The notes below the pieces were generated by a model. That model saw nothing but the letters and a program-made list of their open reading frames with translations, made no database searches and was not told the origin of the DNA. Made by a program: the position numbers and the translations under genes. A stretch of 7,240 nt of DNA from Clostridiales bacterium. GTDB taxonomy: Bacteria; Bacillota; Clostridia; Christensenellales; CAG-138. The stretch is taken from positions 1 to 7,240 of the forward strand of contig WRCT01000091.1 of the NCBI GenBank assembly GCA_009783775.1, given 5' to 3'. Shown here piece by piece: positions 1 to 6,103 of this stretch (position 1 is the stretch's first letter; each line of letters starts with the position of its first letter).

Positions 1-24
1 TAATACATTATTTGCATTATGCGT

Positions 25-30
25 GGGGAG
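25..30 (+). promoter_or_regulatory. Ribosome binding site of nrdR
   Basis: GGGGAG lies 6 bases before the ATG at 37. It decides the start of nrdR against the in-frame ATG at 19, which has only AT-rich sequence and no Shine-Dalgarno in front of it. Confidence 0.7.
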
Positions 31-36
31 AGAAAT

Positions 37-492
37 ATGAAGTGTCGTTATTGCGCCGAAACGGAGAGCAAAGTCATAGATAGCAGGCCCAGCGAGGACG
101 GATTGTCCATTCGCCGCAGGCGTGAATGTCTGTCCTGCGCGCGCCGGTTCACGACCTTTGAGCGTATCGAGGAAGTGCCCATCATGGTCGTCAAGCGCGG
201 GGGCAGGCGCGAGCCGTTTGACATGGAGAAGATTCGCTTTGGTCTGCGCAAGGCTTGTGAGAAACGTCCGATCCCCGCCGAGGTACAAAACCACATGGCA
301 GACGAGATCGCGCGGGAGGTCTACAGCCTGACCGAGCCCGAGATCCCTACCTCAAGGCTCGGCGAACTGGTCATGCGCAAACTCAAAGAGGTGGACGAGG
401 TCGCCTACGTACGCTTTGCCTCGGTCTACCGCGAGTTCAAGGACACCCAGACCTTTATGCAGGAGCTGCAACGCCTGTTGGACGAGAAATGA
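37..492 (+). CDS. nrdR: Transcriptional repressor NrdR
   Basis: NrdR is a zinc-ribbon/ATP-cone repressor that senses ATP/dATP and controls ribonucleotide reductase genes by binding NrdR boxes in their promoters. The 151-residue protein has the usual family length. Its N-terminal zinc ribbon is visible as C3-x2-C6 and C31-x2-C34, with the typical SKVIDSRP segment (11-18), the basic SIRRRREC stretch (24-31) and RFTT (37-40). The ATP-cone follows at about residues 49-139, with VVKRGGRREPFD (51-62) and YVRFASVYREFKD (124-136). The ATG at 37 was chosen over an in-frame ATG at 19 because a GGGGAG sits 6 bases upstream and because family members begin MKCxxC. The gene overlaps pgeF by ATGA, so the two are probably co-transcribed and translationally coupled. 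No ribonucleotide reductase gene lies in the window. The identification is secure; regulation cannot be read because only 36 bases precede the gene. Confidence 0.97.
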   Translation: MKCRYCAETESKVIDSRPSEDGLSIRRRRECLSCARRFTTFERIEEVPIMVVKRGGRREPFDMEKIRFGLRKACEKRPIPAEVQNHMADEIAREVYSLTEPEIPTSRLGELVMRKLKEVDEVAYVRFASVYREFKDTQTFMQELQRLLDEK

Positions 493-1331
493 CGGACTTT
501 GAAAAAGCGTTCGCGCAGATATCCATTGCCCACGGTTATCACACAATCGGCAAGGTGGGAGTATTTACGCTACCGCTCTTTTCCGCCTTACCCGACATTG
601 ACCACGGTTTTTCCGCGCGTACCGGCGGTATCAGCCCGGGGTGCCATGCCAGTCTGAATCTGAGCTTTTCCCGTCCGGAACCAAGGGACACAATACTCTC
701 CAACTTTCACATTTTCTGCAGGGCCTGTGATATCCCAGTGGGCAGCCTTGTTATGGATTGCTACGCGCATGATACCGAAGTTCTGCCCGTGACGGCTGAC
801 GACTGTGGGCGAGGTTTTACGCGCGAGCCACTTGCGCCCTGCGACGGGCTGGTGACGCAAGACCCTGCCTGCACCTTAATGACGGGTCACGCGGACTGTA
901 TGGCCTTCTATTGCTACGATCCCGTCACGCGTTCCATTGGCCTGGCGCACGCGGGCTGGCGCGGCGCGCTAAACCGCATGGGCGCAAGTCTGATCGCCGC
1001 AATGGTCGAACACTATAGGGCAAACCCGAAAGACATCTATGTCGGCGTAGGGCCGTCGATCTGCCCTTCTTGCTTTGAGGTGGGGGAGGACGTAGCGCAA
1101 CTCTTTGACGCGGCCTATCCCGAACTGGCCCTGCGGGGGACAAGCCCCTGCGGCAAGACGACTATCGACCTGTGGCGCGTGGCCTGCTGCCAGTTTTTTG
1201 AGGCGGGCATTCTGCCCGAACATATGCAGTTGATGGGCGTCTGCACGGTGGAGGAACCCGAGCGCCTTTACTCCCACCGCCGCGATCGCGGCGAGACGGG
1301 GGGCATGACGGCGTATTTGAGGTTGATCTAG
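489..1331 (+). CDS. pgeF: Peptidoglycan editing factor PgeF (YfiH/laccase-domain protein)
   Basis: This 280-residue protein belongs to the YfiH/PgeF family, long annotated as polyphenol oxidase/laccase. In E. coli the family removes L-Ser wrongly incorporated in place of L-Ala in UDP-MurNAc precursors; other members act on purine nucleosides (phosphorylase/adenosine deaminase activity). It is cytoplasmic, with no signal peptide. The metal-site residues are visible: H94 in CYAHDTEV, C137 in GHADC and H154 in AHAGWRG, with the C-to-H spacing of 17 seen in E. coli YfiH (C107/H124). Other family blocks are HGFSARTGG (39-47), LNLSF (56-60), VGPSICPSCFEVGEDV (187-202) and the C-terminal VCTVEEPERLYSHRRD (251-266). 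The position before H94 that is usually QxH reads YxH here. The start ATG overlaps the nrdR stop (ATGA) with no strong Shine-Dalgarno, which suggests translational coupling. Family assignment is firm; which substrate it uses in this organism is open. Confidence 0.93.
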   Translation: MTDFEKAFAQISIAHGYHTIGKVGVFTLPLFSALPDIDHGFSARTGGISPGCHASLNLSFSRPEPRDTILSNFHIFCRACDIPVGSLVMDCYAHDTEVLPVTADDCGRGFTREPLAPCDGLVTQDPACTLMTGHADCMAFYCYDPVTRSIGLAHAGWRGALNRMGASLIAAMVEHYRANPKDIYVGVGPSICPSCFEVGEDVAQLFDAAYPELALRGTSPCGKTTIDLWRVACCQFFEAGILPEHMQLMGVCTVEEPERLYSHRRDRGETGGMTAYLRLI

Positions 1332-1347
1332 TTGCCGATTGCCAGAC

Positions 1348-1352
1348 AGGAG
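1348..1352 (+). promoter_or_regulatory. Ribosome binding site of the orphan gene at 1359
   Basis: AGGAG lies 6 bases before the ATG at 1359. It supports that start rather than the TTG codon at 1332, which directly abuts the pgeF stop and has no Shine-Dalgarno. Confidence 0.7.
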
Positions 1353-1358
1353 ATTTTA

Positions 1359-1802
1359 ATGACAACTACACTTCAAGGCTTGGAAAATGAATACCACAAA
1401 TCCTTCGGCGAAAGAGAAATTCTGAGTGCAGATGAACTCATCGCTTTTGCAGTTACGCTTTTCAATGAAATCAAAACCGAAGGTTTTTCTGATGAAAGTT
1501 CTAACGAAGATATGCTTTTATTCCAATATGGCGTATATGACTGGGGTGATGAGAACGGCAAACATTTCAGTTTTGATATTACACGCCAAATCTTCGATCC
1601 TGAAGAAGATGAGCCCTATCAGCTAAAATGCACTTTAATATTTGAGCCGACTGCATTTATGAAAATCGAATCCTATAACGACTGGAGTGATTTATACGAC
1701 TGTGTTGAGGGGTTTGTCGACCACATCAAATCAACAGCCGGCTATGAAGCAGCAAGCAAAATGAAAGCAAAGAAAGCTGAGTTGTTATTTGAACAGTGCT
1801 GA
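1359..1802 (+). CDS. Small acidic protein of unknown function, AT-rich
   Basis: I do not recognise this 147-residue protein with certainty. It is acidic, especially residues 36-90 (runs such as DESSNED and DPEEDEP), has several aromatic residues around YGVYDWGDENG (57-67), FSFDITRQIFD (70-80) and NDWSDLYD (107-114), and ends in a lysine-rich helix-like segment (KMKAKKAELLFEQC). No signal peptide or membrane segment is seen, so it is probably cytosolic. Its base composition is the striking point: a hand count over 1381-1800 gives about 39% GC, against about 63% in a 60-base sample of the downstream GGGtGRT gene, and its codons favour A/T third positions. It starts 27 bases after pgeF with its own Shine-Dalgarno, so it could be read from the nrdR-pgeF transcript. 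Small acidic AT-rich orphans of this kind are often polymorphic-toxin immunity proteins, but no toxin lies here and this is only a guess. Confidence 0.8.
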   Translation: MTTTLQGLENEYHKSFGEREILSADELIAFAVTLFNEIKTEGFSDESSNEDMLLFQYGVYDWGDENGKHFSFDITRQIFDPEEDEPYQLKCTLIFEPTAFMKIESYNDWSDLYDCVEGFVDHIKSTAGYEAASKMKAKKAELLFEQC

Positions 1803-1811
1803 TTATGGCAA

Positions 1812-1840
1812 TTGTCAACCGGCAACTTCTATGATATACT
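1812..1840 (+). promoter_or_regulatory. Extended -10 sigma-A promoter for the NifU-like/GGGtGRT unit
   Basis: TTGTCA (1812-1817) and TATACT (1835-1840) are separated by exactly 17 bases, and TG at 1832-1833 forms an extended -10 (TGATATACT). Each hexamer differs from consensus by one base. Transcription would start near 1847, giving a leader of about 26 bases that contains the AGGAGG at 1861-1866. It lies in the 70-base gap after the AT-rich orphan gene. By sequence this is a strong constitutive-looking promoter; I see no clear operator around it. Confidence 0.75.
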
Positions 1841-1860
1841 TCCACAATGTAACAGATAAA

Positions 1861-1866
1861 AGGAGG
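1861..1866 (+). promoter_or_regulatory. Strong ribosome binding site of the NifU-like gene
   Basis: A perfect AGGAGG, preceded by AAA, lies 6 bases before the ATG at 1873. It fixes that start; in-frame upstream starts from 1789 would fall inside the previous gene and upstream of the promoter. Confidence 0.85.
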
Positions 1867-1872
1867 ATAACA

Positions 1873-2565
1873 ATGCAATACACCCATGAAGTAGAAGAAA
1901 TGGTCTGCGTCAAGATCGGCGCGAACCACGACCCGGCGCCCATACCCGAAGAGGGCAAGTGGGTCAAAGCAAAGCACGTGCAGGACATCAGCGGTCTCAC
2001 GCATGGCGTGGGCTGGTGCGCGCCCCAGCAGGGCGCTTGCAAACTGACGCTCAACGTCAAAGAGGGCATCATTGAAGAGGCGCTGATCGAGACGATCGGC
2101 TGCTCCGGCATGACGCATTCTGCCGCGATGGCGGCGGAGATCCTGCCCGGCAAGACCGTGCTGGAGGCGTTAAACTCCGACCTCGTGTGCGACGCGATCA
2201 ACACCGCCATGCGCGAGCTGTTTTTGCAGATCGCCTACGGCAGAACGCAGAGCGCGTTTTCCGACGACGGCCTGCCGGTCGGCGCGGGCATGGAGGACCT
2301 GGGCAAGGGCCTGCGCTCGCAGGTCGGCACGATGTACGGCACGAAGGTCAAGGGCCCGCGCTATCTGGAGATGGCGGAGGGGTATGTGCTCAAGATCGGC
2401 TTGGACGAGGAAGGCGAGGTCATCGGCTACCAATTCGTCAGCATTGGCAAGATGATGGACGCGATCAAAAAGGGCGTCGATCCCAAGGAAGCCTACGAGA
2501 AGAACATCGGCTCTTACGGCCGGTTTGCCCAGGCGACGCAGGTCATTGACCCGCGTCACGCGTAA
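1873..2565 (+). CDS. IscU/NifU-like iron-sulfur scaffold-related protein, paired with GGGtGRT
   Basis: The 230-residue protein resembles proteins annotated as 'iron-sulfur cluster assembly scaffold' in Clostridia. Residues about 48-100 align with the IscU/NifU N-terminal core: GACKLTLNVKEGIIEEALIE (54-73), then the GCSG loop with C77, then PGKTVLEAL (92-100), comparable to the IscU segments around Cys37 and Cys63. Cysteines are at 12, 49, 56, 77 and 106. The Asp of the IscU CGD motif is not conserved (C56 is followed by KL), and no HCS motif carrying the third IscU ligand is present. The second half (about 120-230) is not IscU-like; it holds GLPVGAGMEDLGKGLRSQ (133-150) and MYGTKVKGPRYLEMAEGYVL (154-173). 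No membrane segment is seen. The gene is preceded by its own promoter and AGGAGG, and the GGGtGRT gene follows 13 bases after its stop. Cluster binding is possible, but classical scaffold function is doubtful. There is no iscS, sufS or sufB in the window. Confidence 0.85.
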   Translation: MQYTHEVEEMVCVKIGANHDPAPIPEEGKWVKAKHVQDISGLTHGVGWCAPQQGACKLTLNVKEGIIEEALIETIGCSGMTHSAAMAAEILPGKTVLEALNSDLVCDAINTAMRELFLQIAYGRTQSAFSDDGLPVGAGMEDLGKGLRSQVGTMYGTKVKGPRYLEMAEGYVLKIGLDEEGEVIGYQFVSIGKMMDAIKKGVDPKEAYEKNIGSYGRFAQATQVIDPRHA

Positions 2566-2578
2566 GGGGAGGTGCAAT

Positions 2579-3577
2579 ATGATTACGTTTGAAGGATACG
2601 AAAGAAGAATTGATAAGATCATGGCCGCATTGAACGCCGTCGGGATCGCGGACCTCAATGAAGCCAAAGCCATCTGCGACAAAGCGGGCGTGGACGCCTA
2701 CGGGATCTGCAAGGGCATTCAGCCGATCGCCTTTGACAACGCGGGCTGGGCCTATGTGGTCGGCGCGGCAATTGCCATCAAGAAGGGCGTCAAGACAGCC
2801 GCCGAGGCCGCCGAGCAAATCGGCGTGGGCTTGCAGGCGTTCTGCATTCCCGGCTCGGTCGCGGATCAGCGCGATGTGGGCCTGGGCCACGGCAATCTGG
2901 CCGCCATGCTGCTGCGCGAGGAGACGAACTGTTTTGCCTTCTTGGCAGGACACGAAAGCTTTGCCGCTGCGGAAGGCGCCATCGGCATCGCGCGCACAGC
3001 GAATAAGGTCCGCAAGACACCCCTGCAAGTTATTCTGAACGGTTTGGGCAAGGACGCCGCCCTTATCATCGCGCGGATCAACGGCTTTACCTATGTGGAG
3101 ACGGACTATGACTACGCGACGGGCGAGCTGAATGTTGTCTACACCAAGTCCTATTCCGACGGCGACCGCGCGAAGGTGCGCTGCTACGGCGCGGACGACG
3201 TCTGCGAGGGCGTGGCGATCATGCGGCACGAGGGCGTGGACGTCTCCATCACGGGCAACTCCACCAACCCGACCCGTTTTCAGCACCCTGTGGCGGGCAC
3301 CTACAAGAAGTGGTGCAACGAGCATGGCAAAAACTACTTCTCCGTCGCCTCGGGCGGCGGTACGGGCCGCACCCTGCACCCGGACAATATGGCGGCGGGC
3401 CCCGCGTCTTACGGCATGACCGACACCATGGGCCGGATGCATTCGGACGCCCAGTTCGCGGGCAGCTCCTCCGTGCCGGCGCATGTGGAGATGATGGGCC
3501 TGATCGGCATGGGCAACAACCCGATGGTCGGCGCGACGGTCGCCATCGCCGTAGCGATCGAGCAGGCCTCGGTATAA
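2579..3577 (+). CDS. GGGtGRT family protein
   Basis: The 332-residue protein is named for its signature GGGTGRT at 259-265, inside SVASGGGTGRTLHPDN (255-270). It continues with the conserved C-terminal block MTDTMGRMHSDAQFAGSSSV (280-299) and MMGLIGMGNNPMVGATVAIA (305-324). The N-terminal part has YERRIDKIMAAL (7-18) and DAYGICKGIQPIAFDNAGWA (39-58). Seven cysteines (33, 44, 89, 118, 202, 209, 246) and several histidines could bind metal or a cofactor, but no established ligand motif is visible. No signal peptide is seen; hydrophobic stretches rich in Ala/Gly look like buried helices, so it is probably cytosolic. The function of the family is, to my knowledge, unknown. A GGGGAGG ribosome site (2566-2572) fixes the ATG at 2579, 13 bases after the NifU-like gene, and a hairpin terminator follows the stop. 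This places the two genes in one transcript and suggests the products act together. Confidence 0.93.
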   Translation: MITFEGYERRIDKIMAALNAVGIADLNEAKAICDKAGVDAYGICKGIQPIAFDNAGWAYVVGAAIAIKKGVKTAAEAAEQIGVGLQAFCIPGSVADQRDVGLGHGNLAAMLLREETNCFAFLAGHESFAAAEGAIGIARTANKVRKTPLQVILNGLGKDAALIIARINGFTYVETDYDYATGELNVVYTKSYSDGDRAKVRCYGADDVCEGVAIMRHEGVDVSITGNSTNPTRFQHPVAGTYKKWCNEHGKNYFSVASGGGTGRTLHPDNMAAGPASYGMTDTMGRMHSDAQFAGSSSVPAHVEMMGLIGMGNNPMVGATVAIAVAIEQASV

Positions 3578-3589
3578 CACAAGGAAAAC

Positions 3590-3620
3590 CACGAGCCACC
3601 TGCAAAACGGGTGGCTCGTG
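3590..3620 (+). terminator. Hairpin terminator after the GGGtGRT gene
   Basis: A perfect 11-bp inverted repeat, CACGAGCCACC (3590-3600) and GGTGGCTCGTG (3610-3620), encloses a 9-base loop that can be tightened to 5 by a T-G and a G-C pair. It begins 12 bases after the GGGtGRT stop. On the + strand it is followed by ATATATTCGTTT, a rather weak U-tract; on the - strand by GGTTTTCCTT. It is probably a rho-independent terminator for the bicistron, perhaps leaky. The downstream gene starts so close that the hairpin might also influence its expression. Confidence 0.7.
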
Positions 3621-3627
3621 ATATATT
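3619..3627 (+). promoter_or_regulatory. Possible extended -10 element before the metallopeptidase gene
   Basis: TGATATATT contains a TGN extension and the hexamer TATATT (3622-3627). No good -35 is found 17 bases upstream (CCTGCA, within the hairpin). If active, transcription would start near 3634, almost on the ATG at 3633, giving a leaderless message. The AT-rich sequence could equally be just the terminator tail. Confidence 0.25.
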
Positions 3628-3632
3628 CGTTT

Positions 3633-4013
3633 ATGATCTCATTTGAGGACGCAGGAACCATACTGGACGAAATTGCCGAGGAACTGCCGGAGGAATTTTA
3701 TCGGGAGCTCAACGGCGGTATTGTGTTGCTGCACCGATCCAAACTGCACGCGCGCAGCCTGGACCCGAGCCGGCTTTATATCCTGGGCCAGTATCATTAT
3801 CAACCGCGCGGACTGGGCCGTTATATTGAAATTTACTACGGTTCTTTTCGGCGCGTATACGGACATCTCGATCCGGAACGGCAGAAAGAGGAGCTGCGCC
3901 GCGTGCTGCTGCACGAGTTCACGCACCATATTGAATCCCTGGCAGGCGAGCGCGGGCTGGAAATCAAGGACGCCATCAGAATGGAAGAGTATCGAAAAAA
4001 GTTCAATCAATAG
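3633..4013 (+). CDS. Small zincin-like metallopeptidase family protein
   Basis: This 126-residue protein carries a zinc protease signature HEFTH (94-98) within LLHEFTHHIESLAGER (92-107): H94 and H98 would bind zinc and E95 would be the catalytic base. The third ligand is not obvious; E101 or an acidic residue of LEIKD (109-113) is possible. Other blocks typical of 'metallopeptidase family' proteins are ELPEEFYRELNGGI (17-30), LYILGQYH (48-55) and GRYIEIYYGSFRRVYG (62-77). It has no signal peptide or membrane segment, so it should be cytosolic; its substrate is unknown. The start is uncertain. The ATG at 3633 fits the family, whose members begin close to this point, but it has no Shine-Dalgarno. 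A GTG at 3618 in the same frame would add five residues but lies in the terminator stem. The next gene begins 18 bases after the stop, which suggests co-transcription downstream. Confidence 0.85.
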   Translation: MISFEDAGTILDEIAEELPEEFYRELNGGIVLLHRSKLHARSLDPSRLYILGQYHYQPRGLGRYIEIYYGSFRRVYGHLDPERQKEELRRVLLHEFTHHIESLAGERGLEIKDAIRMEEYRKKFNQ

Positions 4014-4031
4014 GATTGAGGGGGACAAACC

Positions 4032-5402
4032 ATGGACAAGCAACCGAAGAAAAAAGGACGCAAACTAAAGATTTTCCTATGCGTTATTGCCGCGTTGGCT
4101 ATTGTAATAACGGGCTATTTTCTGATCTCCGGCTGGGCAGCAAGCCTGCCGAAACTCAACTACACTTATAACACTGACACGCGTCCCGCCGCAGCCTATC
4201 CCGACACAGCCTTTGCCGTTATCTCGGACCTCCATGTCTATGATCCCTCTTTGGGCAGTTCCGGCGCGGCCTTTGAGGAGGTTTTGTACGCGGACAGAAA
4301 ATTACTTTTAGACAGCGAGGCTCTGCTGGACTACGCCATCGCGGATATTCTGTTCTCTAGCGCGCGGTTTGTGCTGATCTCCGGCGACTTGACCAAGGAC
4401 GGGGAACGGATCAACCACGAAATCGTGGCGGAGAAGCTGTCCATGTTTACGGAAACGGGGATCAAGGTCTACGTTGTGCCGGGCAACCATGATGTAAGCA
4501 ATCCCGACGCGGTGGCCTTTGACGGAGACCATACGACGCCTGTCGCAACCGTTACGCCGGAAGAGTTTGCGGAGATCTATGCGGACTATGGTTACGGGGA
4601 CGCGCTGTATCGGGATAAAAACTCCCTCAGCTATATAGCCGAGCCCGAGGACGGGCTTTGGATTCTGGCCCTTGACGCCTGCCGCTATAAGGAAAACCGA
4701 CACGGCGAGGGAGAGATCGTTGGTGGCAAGCTGACCCAGGAGACACTGCATTGGATTGAAGGCGTGCTGACCGAGGCGATTGCGCAAGACAAGGCTGTGA
4801 TGGCGCTCATGCATCACGGTGTGGTGGAACACTGGGAGGGGCAGAGCAAGCTGCACCCGGACTATCTGCTGGACGACTATAAGCACTTCGGCAAACTGCT
4901 TGCCTCCTACAATGTGCGTCTGGCCTTTACCGGCCACTATCACGCGCAGGATATCACGCGGGCAGATTTTGGGGAGAAGTATCTCTATGACATCGAAACC
5001 GGCTCACTGATCACCGCGCCCTGCCCGATTCGCTACTGCCCCATTTCTGACGAAACCTTTATGATGCAGAGTGAGACCATTGTAGACAAGCTCTATCCCG
5101 ACACAGACTTCGCGGCAAGCGCCGAGGCCTTTGTCAAGGCTACCGTGGTTTTAGAGGCCTATAAAACGCTGAAAAAGTACAAGGTCTCAGACGCGGACGC
5201 GGACTTGATTGCCGACGCGGTCGGCGACGCCTTTACAGCGCATTATTCGGGCGATGAGGATCCTGCCCTGCGCCCGTTCCTCGATAAAAGCAAGCTCAGC
5301 CTCTGGGGTCGCATTGTACTGGCAACGCAGAAGTATGTGCTGGACGGATTGTGGAAAGACCTTCTGCCGGAGGATAACAATGTGTCATTTTCGCTGAAAT
5401 GA
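4032..5402 (+). CDS. Membrane-anchored calcineurin-like metallophosphoesterase
   Basis: The 456-residue protein is a calcineurin-like phosphoesterase, a di-metal enzyme family that cleaves phosphomonoesters or diesters. A basic N-terminus (KKKGRKLK) and a hydrophobic helix at about 14-33 act as signal anchor or signal peptide, without a lipobox, so the catalytic domain is predicted outside the membrane. All family motifs are present in order: DLH (66-68), GDLTKDGE (118-125), GNHD (151-154), MHHG (260-263) and GHYH (301-304). Residues about 340-456 form an additional, probably helical, C-terminal region (AFVKATVVLEAYKTLKKYK, 366-384) whose role I do not know. GAGGGGG at 4018-4024 lies 7 bases before the ATG. 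The stop overlaps the next phosphoesterase by ATGA, and the downstream lipase and glycerol kinase genes hint at a lipid or glycerophosphate substrate. Substrate identity cannot be read from the sequence. Confidence 0.9.
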   Translation: MDKQPKKKGRKLKIFLCVIAALAIVITGYFLISGWAASLPKLNYTYNTDTRPAAAYPDTAFAVISDLHVYDPSLGSSGAAFEEVLYADRKLLLDSEALLDYAIADILFSSARFVLISGDLTKDGERINHEIVAEKLSMFTETGIKVYVVPGNHDVSNPDAVAFDGDHTTPVATVTPEEFAEIYADYGYGDALYRDKNSLSYIAEPEDGLWILALDACRYKENRHGEGEIVGGKLTQETLHWIEGVLTEAIAQDKAVMALMHHGVVEHWEGQSKLHPDYLLDDYKHFGKLLASYNVRLAFTGHYHAQDITRADFGEKYLYDIETGSLITAPCPIRYCPISDETFMMQSETIVDKLYPDTDFAASAEAFVKATVVLEAYKTLKKYKVSDADADLIADAVGDAFTAHYSGDEDPALRPFLDKSKLSLWGRIVLATQKYVLDGLWKDLLPEDNNVSFSLK

Positions 5403-6091
5403 TTTATATCACCGGCGACAAGCACCGCAGATTCGCGGGCCTGATCAAGTTCTGCGAACTGGCGGAAACCTCAAGAGGCGATATCCTTATCCAACTCGGC
5501 GACGCGGGTATCAACTATTTTGGCGCGCGCCGTGACGCTGCCGTAAAGCGCCGGCTTGCCGCGCTGCCCATTACTTTGTTCTGCGTACACGGCAACCATG
5601 AAAAGCGTCCCGAGACGATCCCAACCTATCGGGAAGAGCAGTGGCATGGCGGCACGGTCTATGTGGAGCCCGAATATCCGTCCCTACTTTTTGCAAAGGA
5701 CGGGGAAGTGTACGAGTTCGCCGGCAAACGCTGCCTTGTCATCGGCGGCGCGTACAGCGTGGACAAGCCCTTCCGCCTGGCCAATAACCTGGAGTGGTGG
5801 CCGGACGAGCTGCCCTCGGAGGAAATCAAGCAACGGGTGGAGCAGCGGCTGGATCAGGAGAACCGGCGCATAGATATCGTCCTCTCGCATACCAGCCCGT
5901 TCAAATACATTCCGCGCGAAAAGTTCCTGGCGGGCGTGGAACAAGACACCGTAGACTACAGCACGGAGGCTTGGCTGGACGAGATCGAGGAAAAGCTGAC
6001 CTATGACCGCTGGTATTGCGGCCATTATCACACGAACAAGATCATCGACAAAATGCGTTTTCTGTTTGAGGATTATCTGGAGTTTCGGTAG
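5399..6091 (+). CDS. Cytosolic calcineurin-like metallophosphoesterase
   Basis: A second, smaller (230 residues) calcineurin-like phosphoesterase, not a recent duplicate of its neighbour: only the metal motifs correspond. These are GDKH (6-9, supplying D7 and H9), GD at 34-35, GNHE (65-68, where GNHD is more usual), LSHTSP (162-167) and GHYH (208-211). There is no signal peptide or membrane helix, so it should act in the cytosol. Proteins of this compact type occur in Clostridia and in phages, and their substrates are mostly undefined (nucleotides, phosphodiesters or phosphoproteins are all possible). The ATG overlaps the upstream stop (ATGA) and has no strong Shine-Dalgarno, so it probably depends on translation of the preceding gene. 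The hydrolase gene starts 12 bases after its stop. Confidence 0.9.
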   Translation: MIYITGDKHRRFAGLIKFCELAETSRGDILIQLGDAGINYFGARRDAAVKRRLAALPITLFCVHGNHEKRPETIPTYREEQWHGGTVYVEPEYPSLLFAKDGEVYEFAGKRCLVIGGAYSVDKPFRLANNLEWWPDELPSEEIKQRVEQRLDQENRRIDIVLSHTSPFKYIPREKFLAGVEQDTVDYSTEAWLDEIEEKLTYDRWYCGHYHTNKIIDKMRFLFEDYLEFR

Positions 6092-6092
6092 C

Positions 6093-6098
6093 GGGAGG
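6093..6098 (+). promoter_or_regulatory. Ribosome binding site of the alpha/beta hydrolase
   Basis: GGGAGG lies 5 bases before the ATG at 6104, in the 12-base gap after the cytosolic phosphoesterase stop. Confidence 0.75.
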
Positions 6099-6103
6099 CC
6101 ATC

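Noticed and set aside
19..36. Upstream in-frame ATG adding six residues to NrdR
   Set aside because: It has no Shine-Dalgarno, while the ATG at 37 has GGGGAG at good spacing and gives the family N-terminus MKCxxC.
1..36. NrdR box or promoter before nrdR
   Set aside because: The 36 bases are AT-rich, but I could not find a convincing NrdR-box pair or a -35/-10 pair, and the upstream region is cut off.
1332..1358. TTG start nine codons upstream for the AT-rich orphan gene
   Set aside because: It directly follows the pgeF stop with no ribosome site; AGGAG at 1348-1352 serves the ATG at 1359.
1789..1872. N-terminal extension of the NifU-like gene from an ATG at 1789
   Set aside because: It would overlap the previous gene, begin before the predicted promoter and contain the AGGAGG inside the coding region.
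2525..2578. N-terminal extension of the GGGtGRT protein
   Set aside because: The added residues are Arg-rich and overlap the NifU-like gene in another frame; GGGGAGG at 2566-2572 points to the ATG at 2579.
2543..3661. Long open frame (372 codons) on the - strand opposite the GGGtGRT gene
   Set aside because: The translation is His/Arg/Ala/Val-biased low-information sequence with no recognisable motif, and it lies antisense to a well-supported gene. It is a typical shadow of GC-rich codon use.
4308..4943. Open frame (211 codons) on the - strand inside the membrane-anchored phosphoesterase
   Set aside because: Antisense to conserved GNHD and MHHG coding regions, with no recognisable domain.
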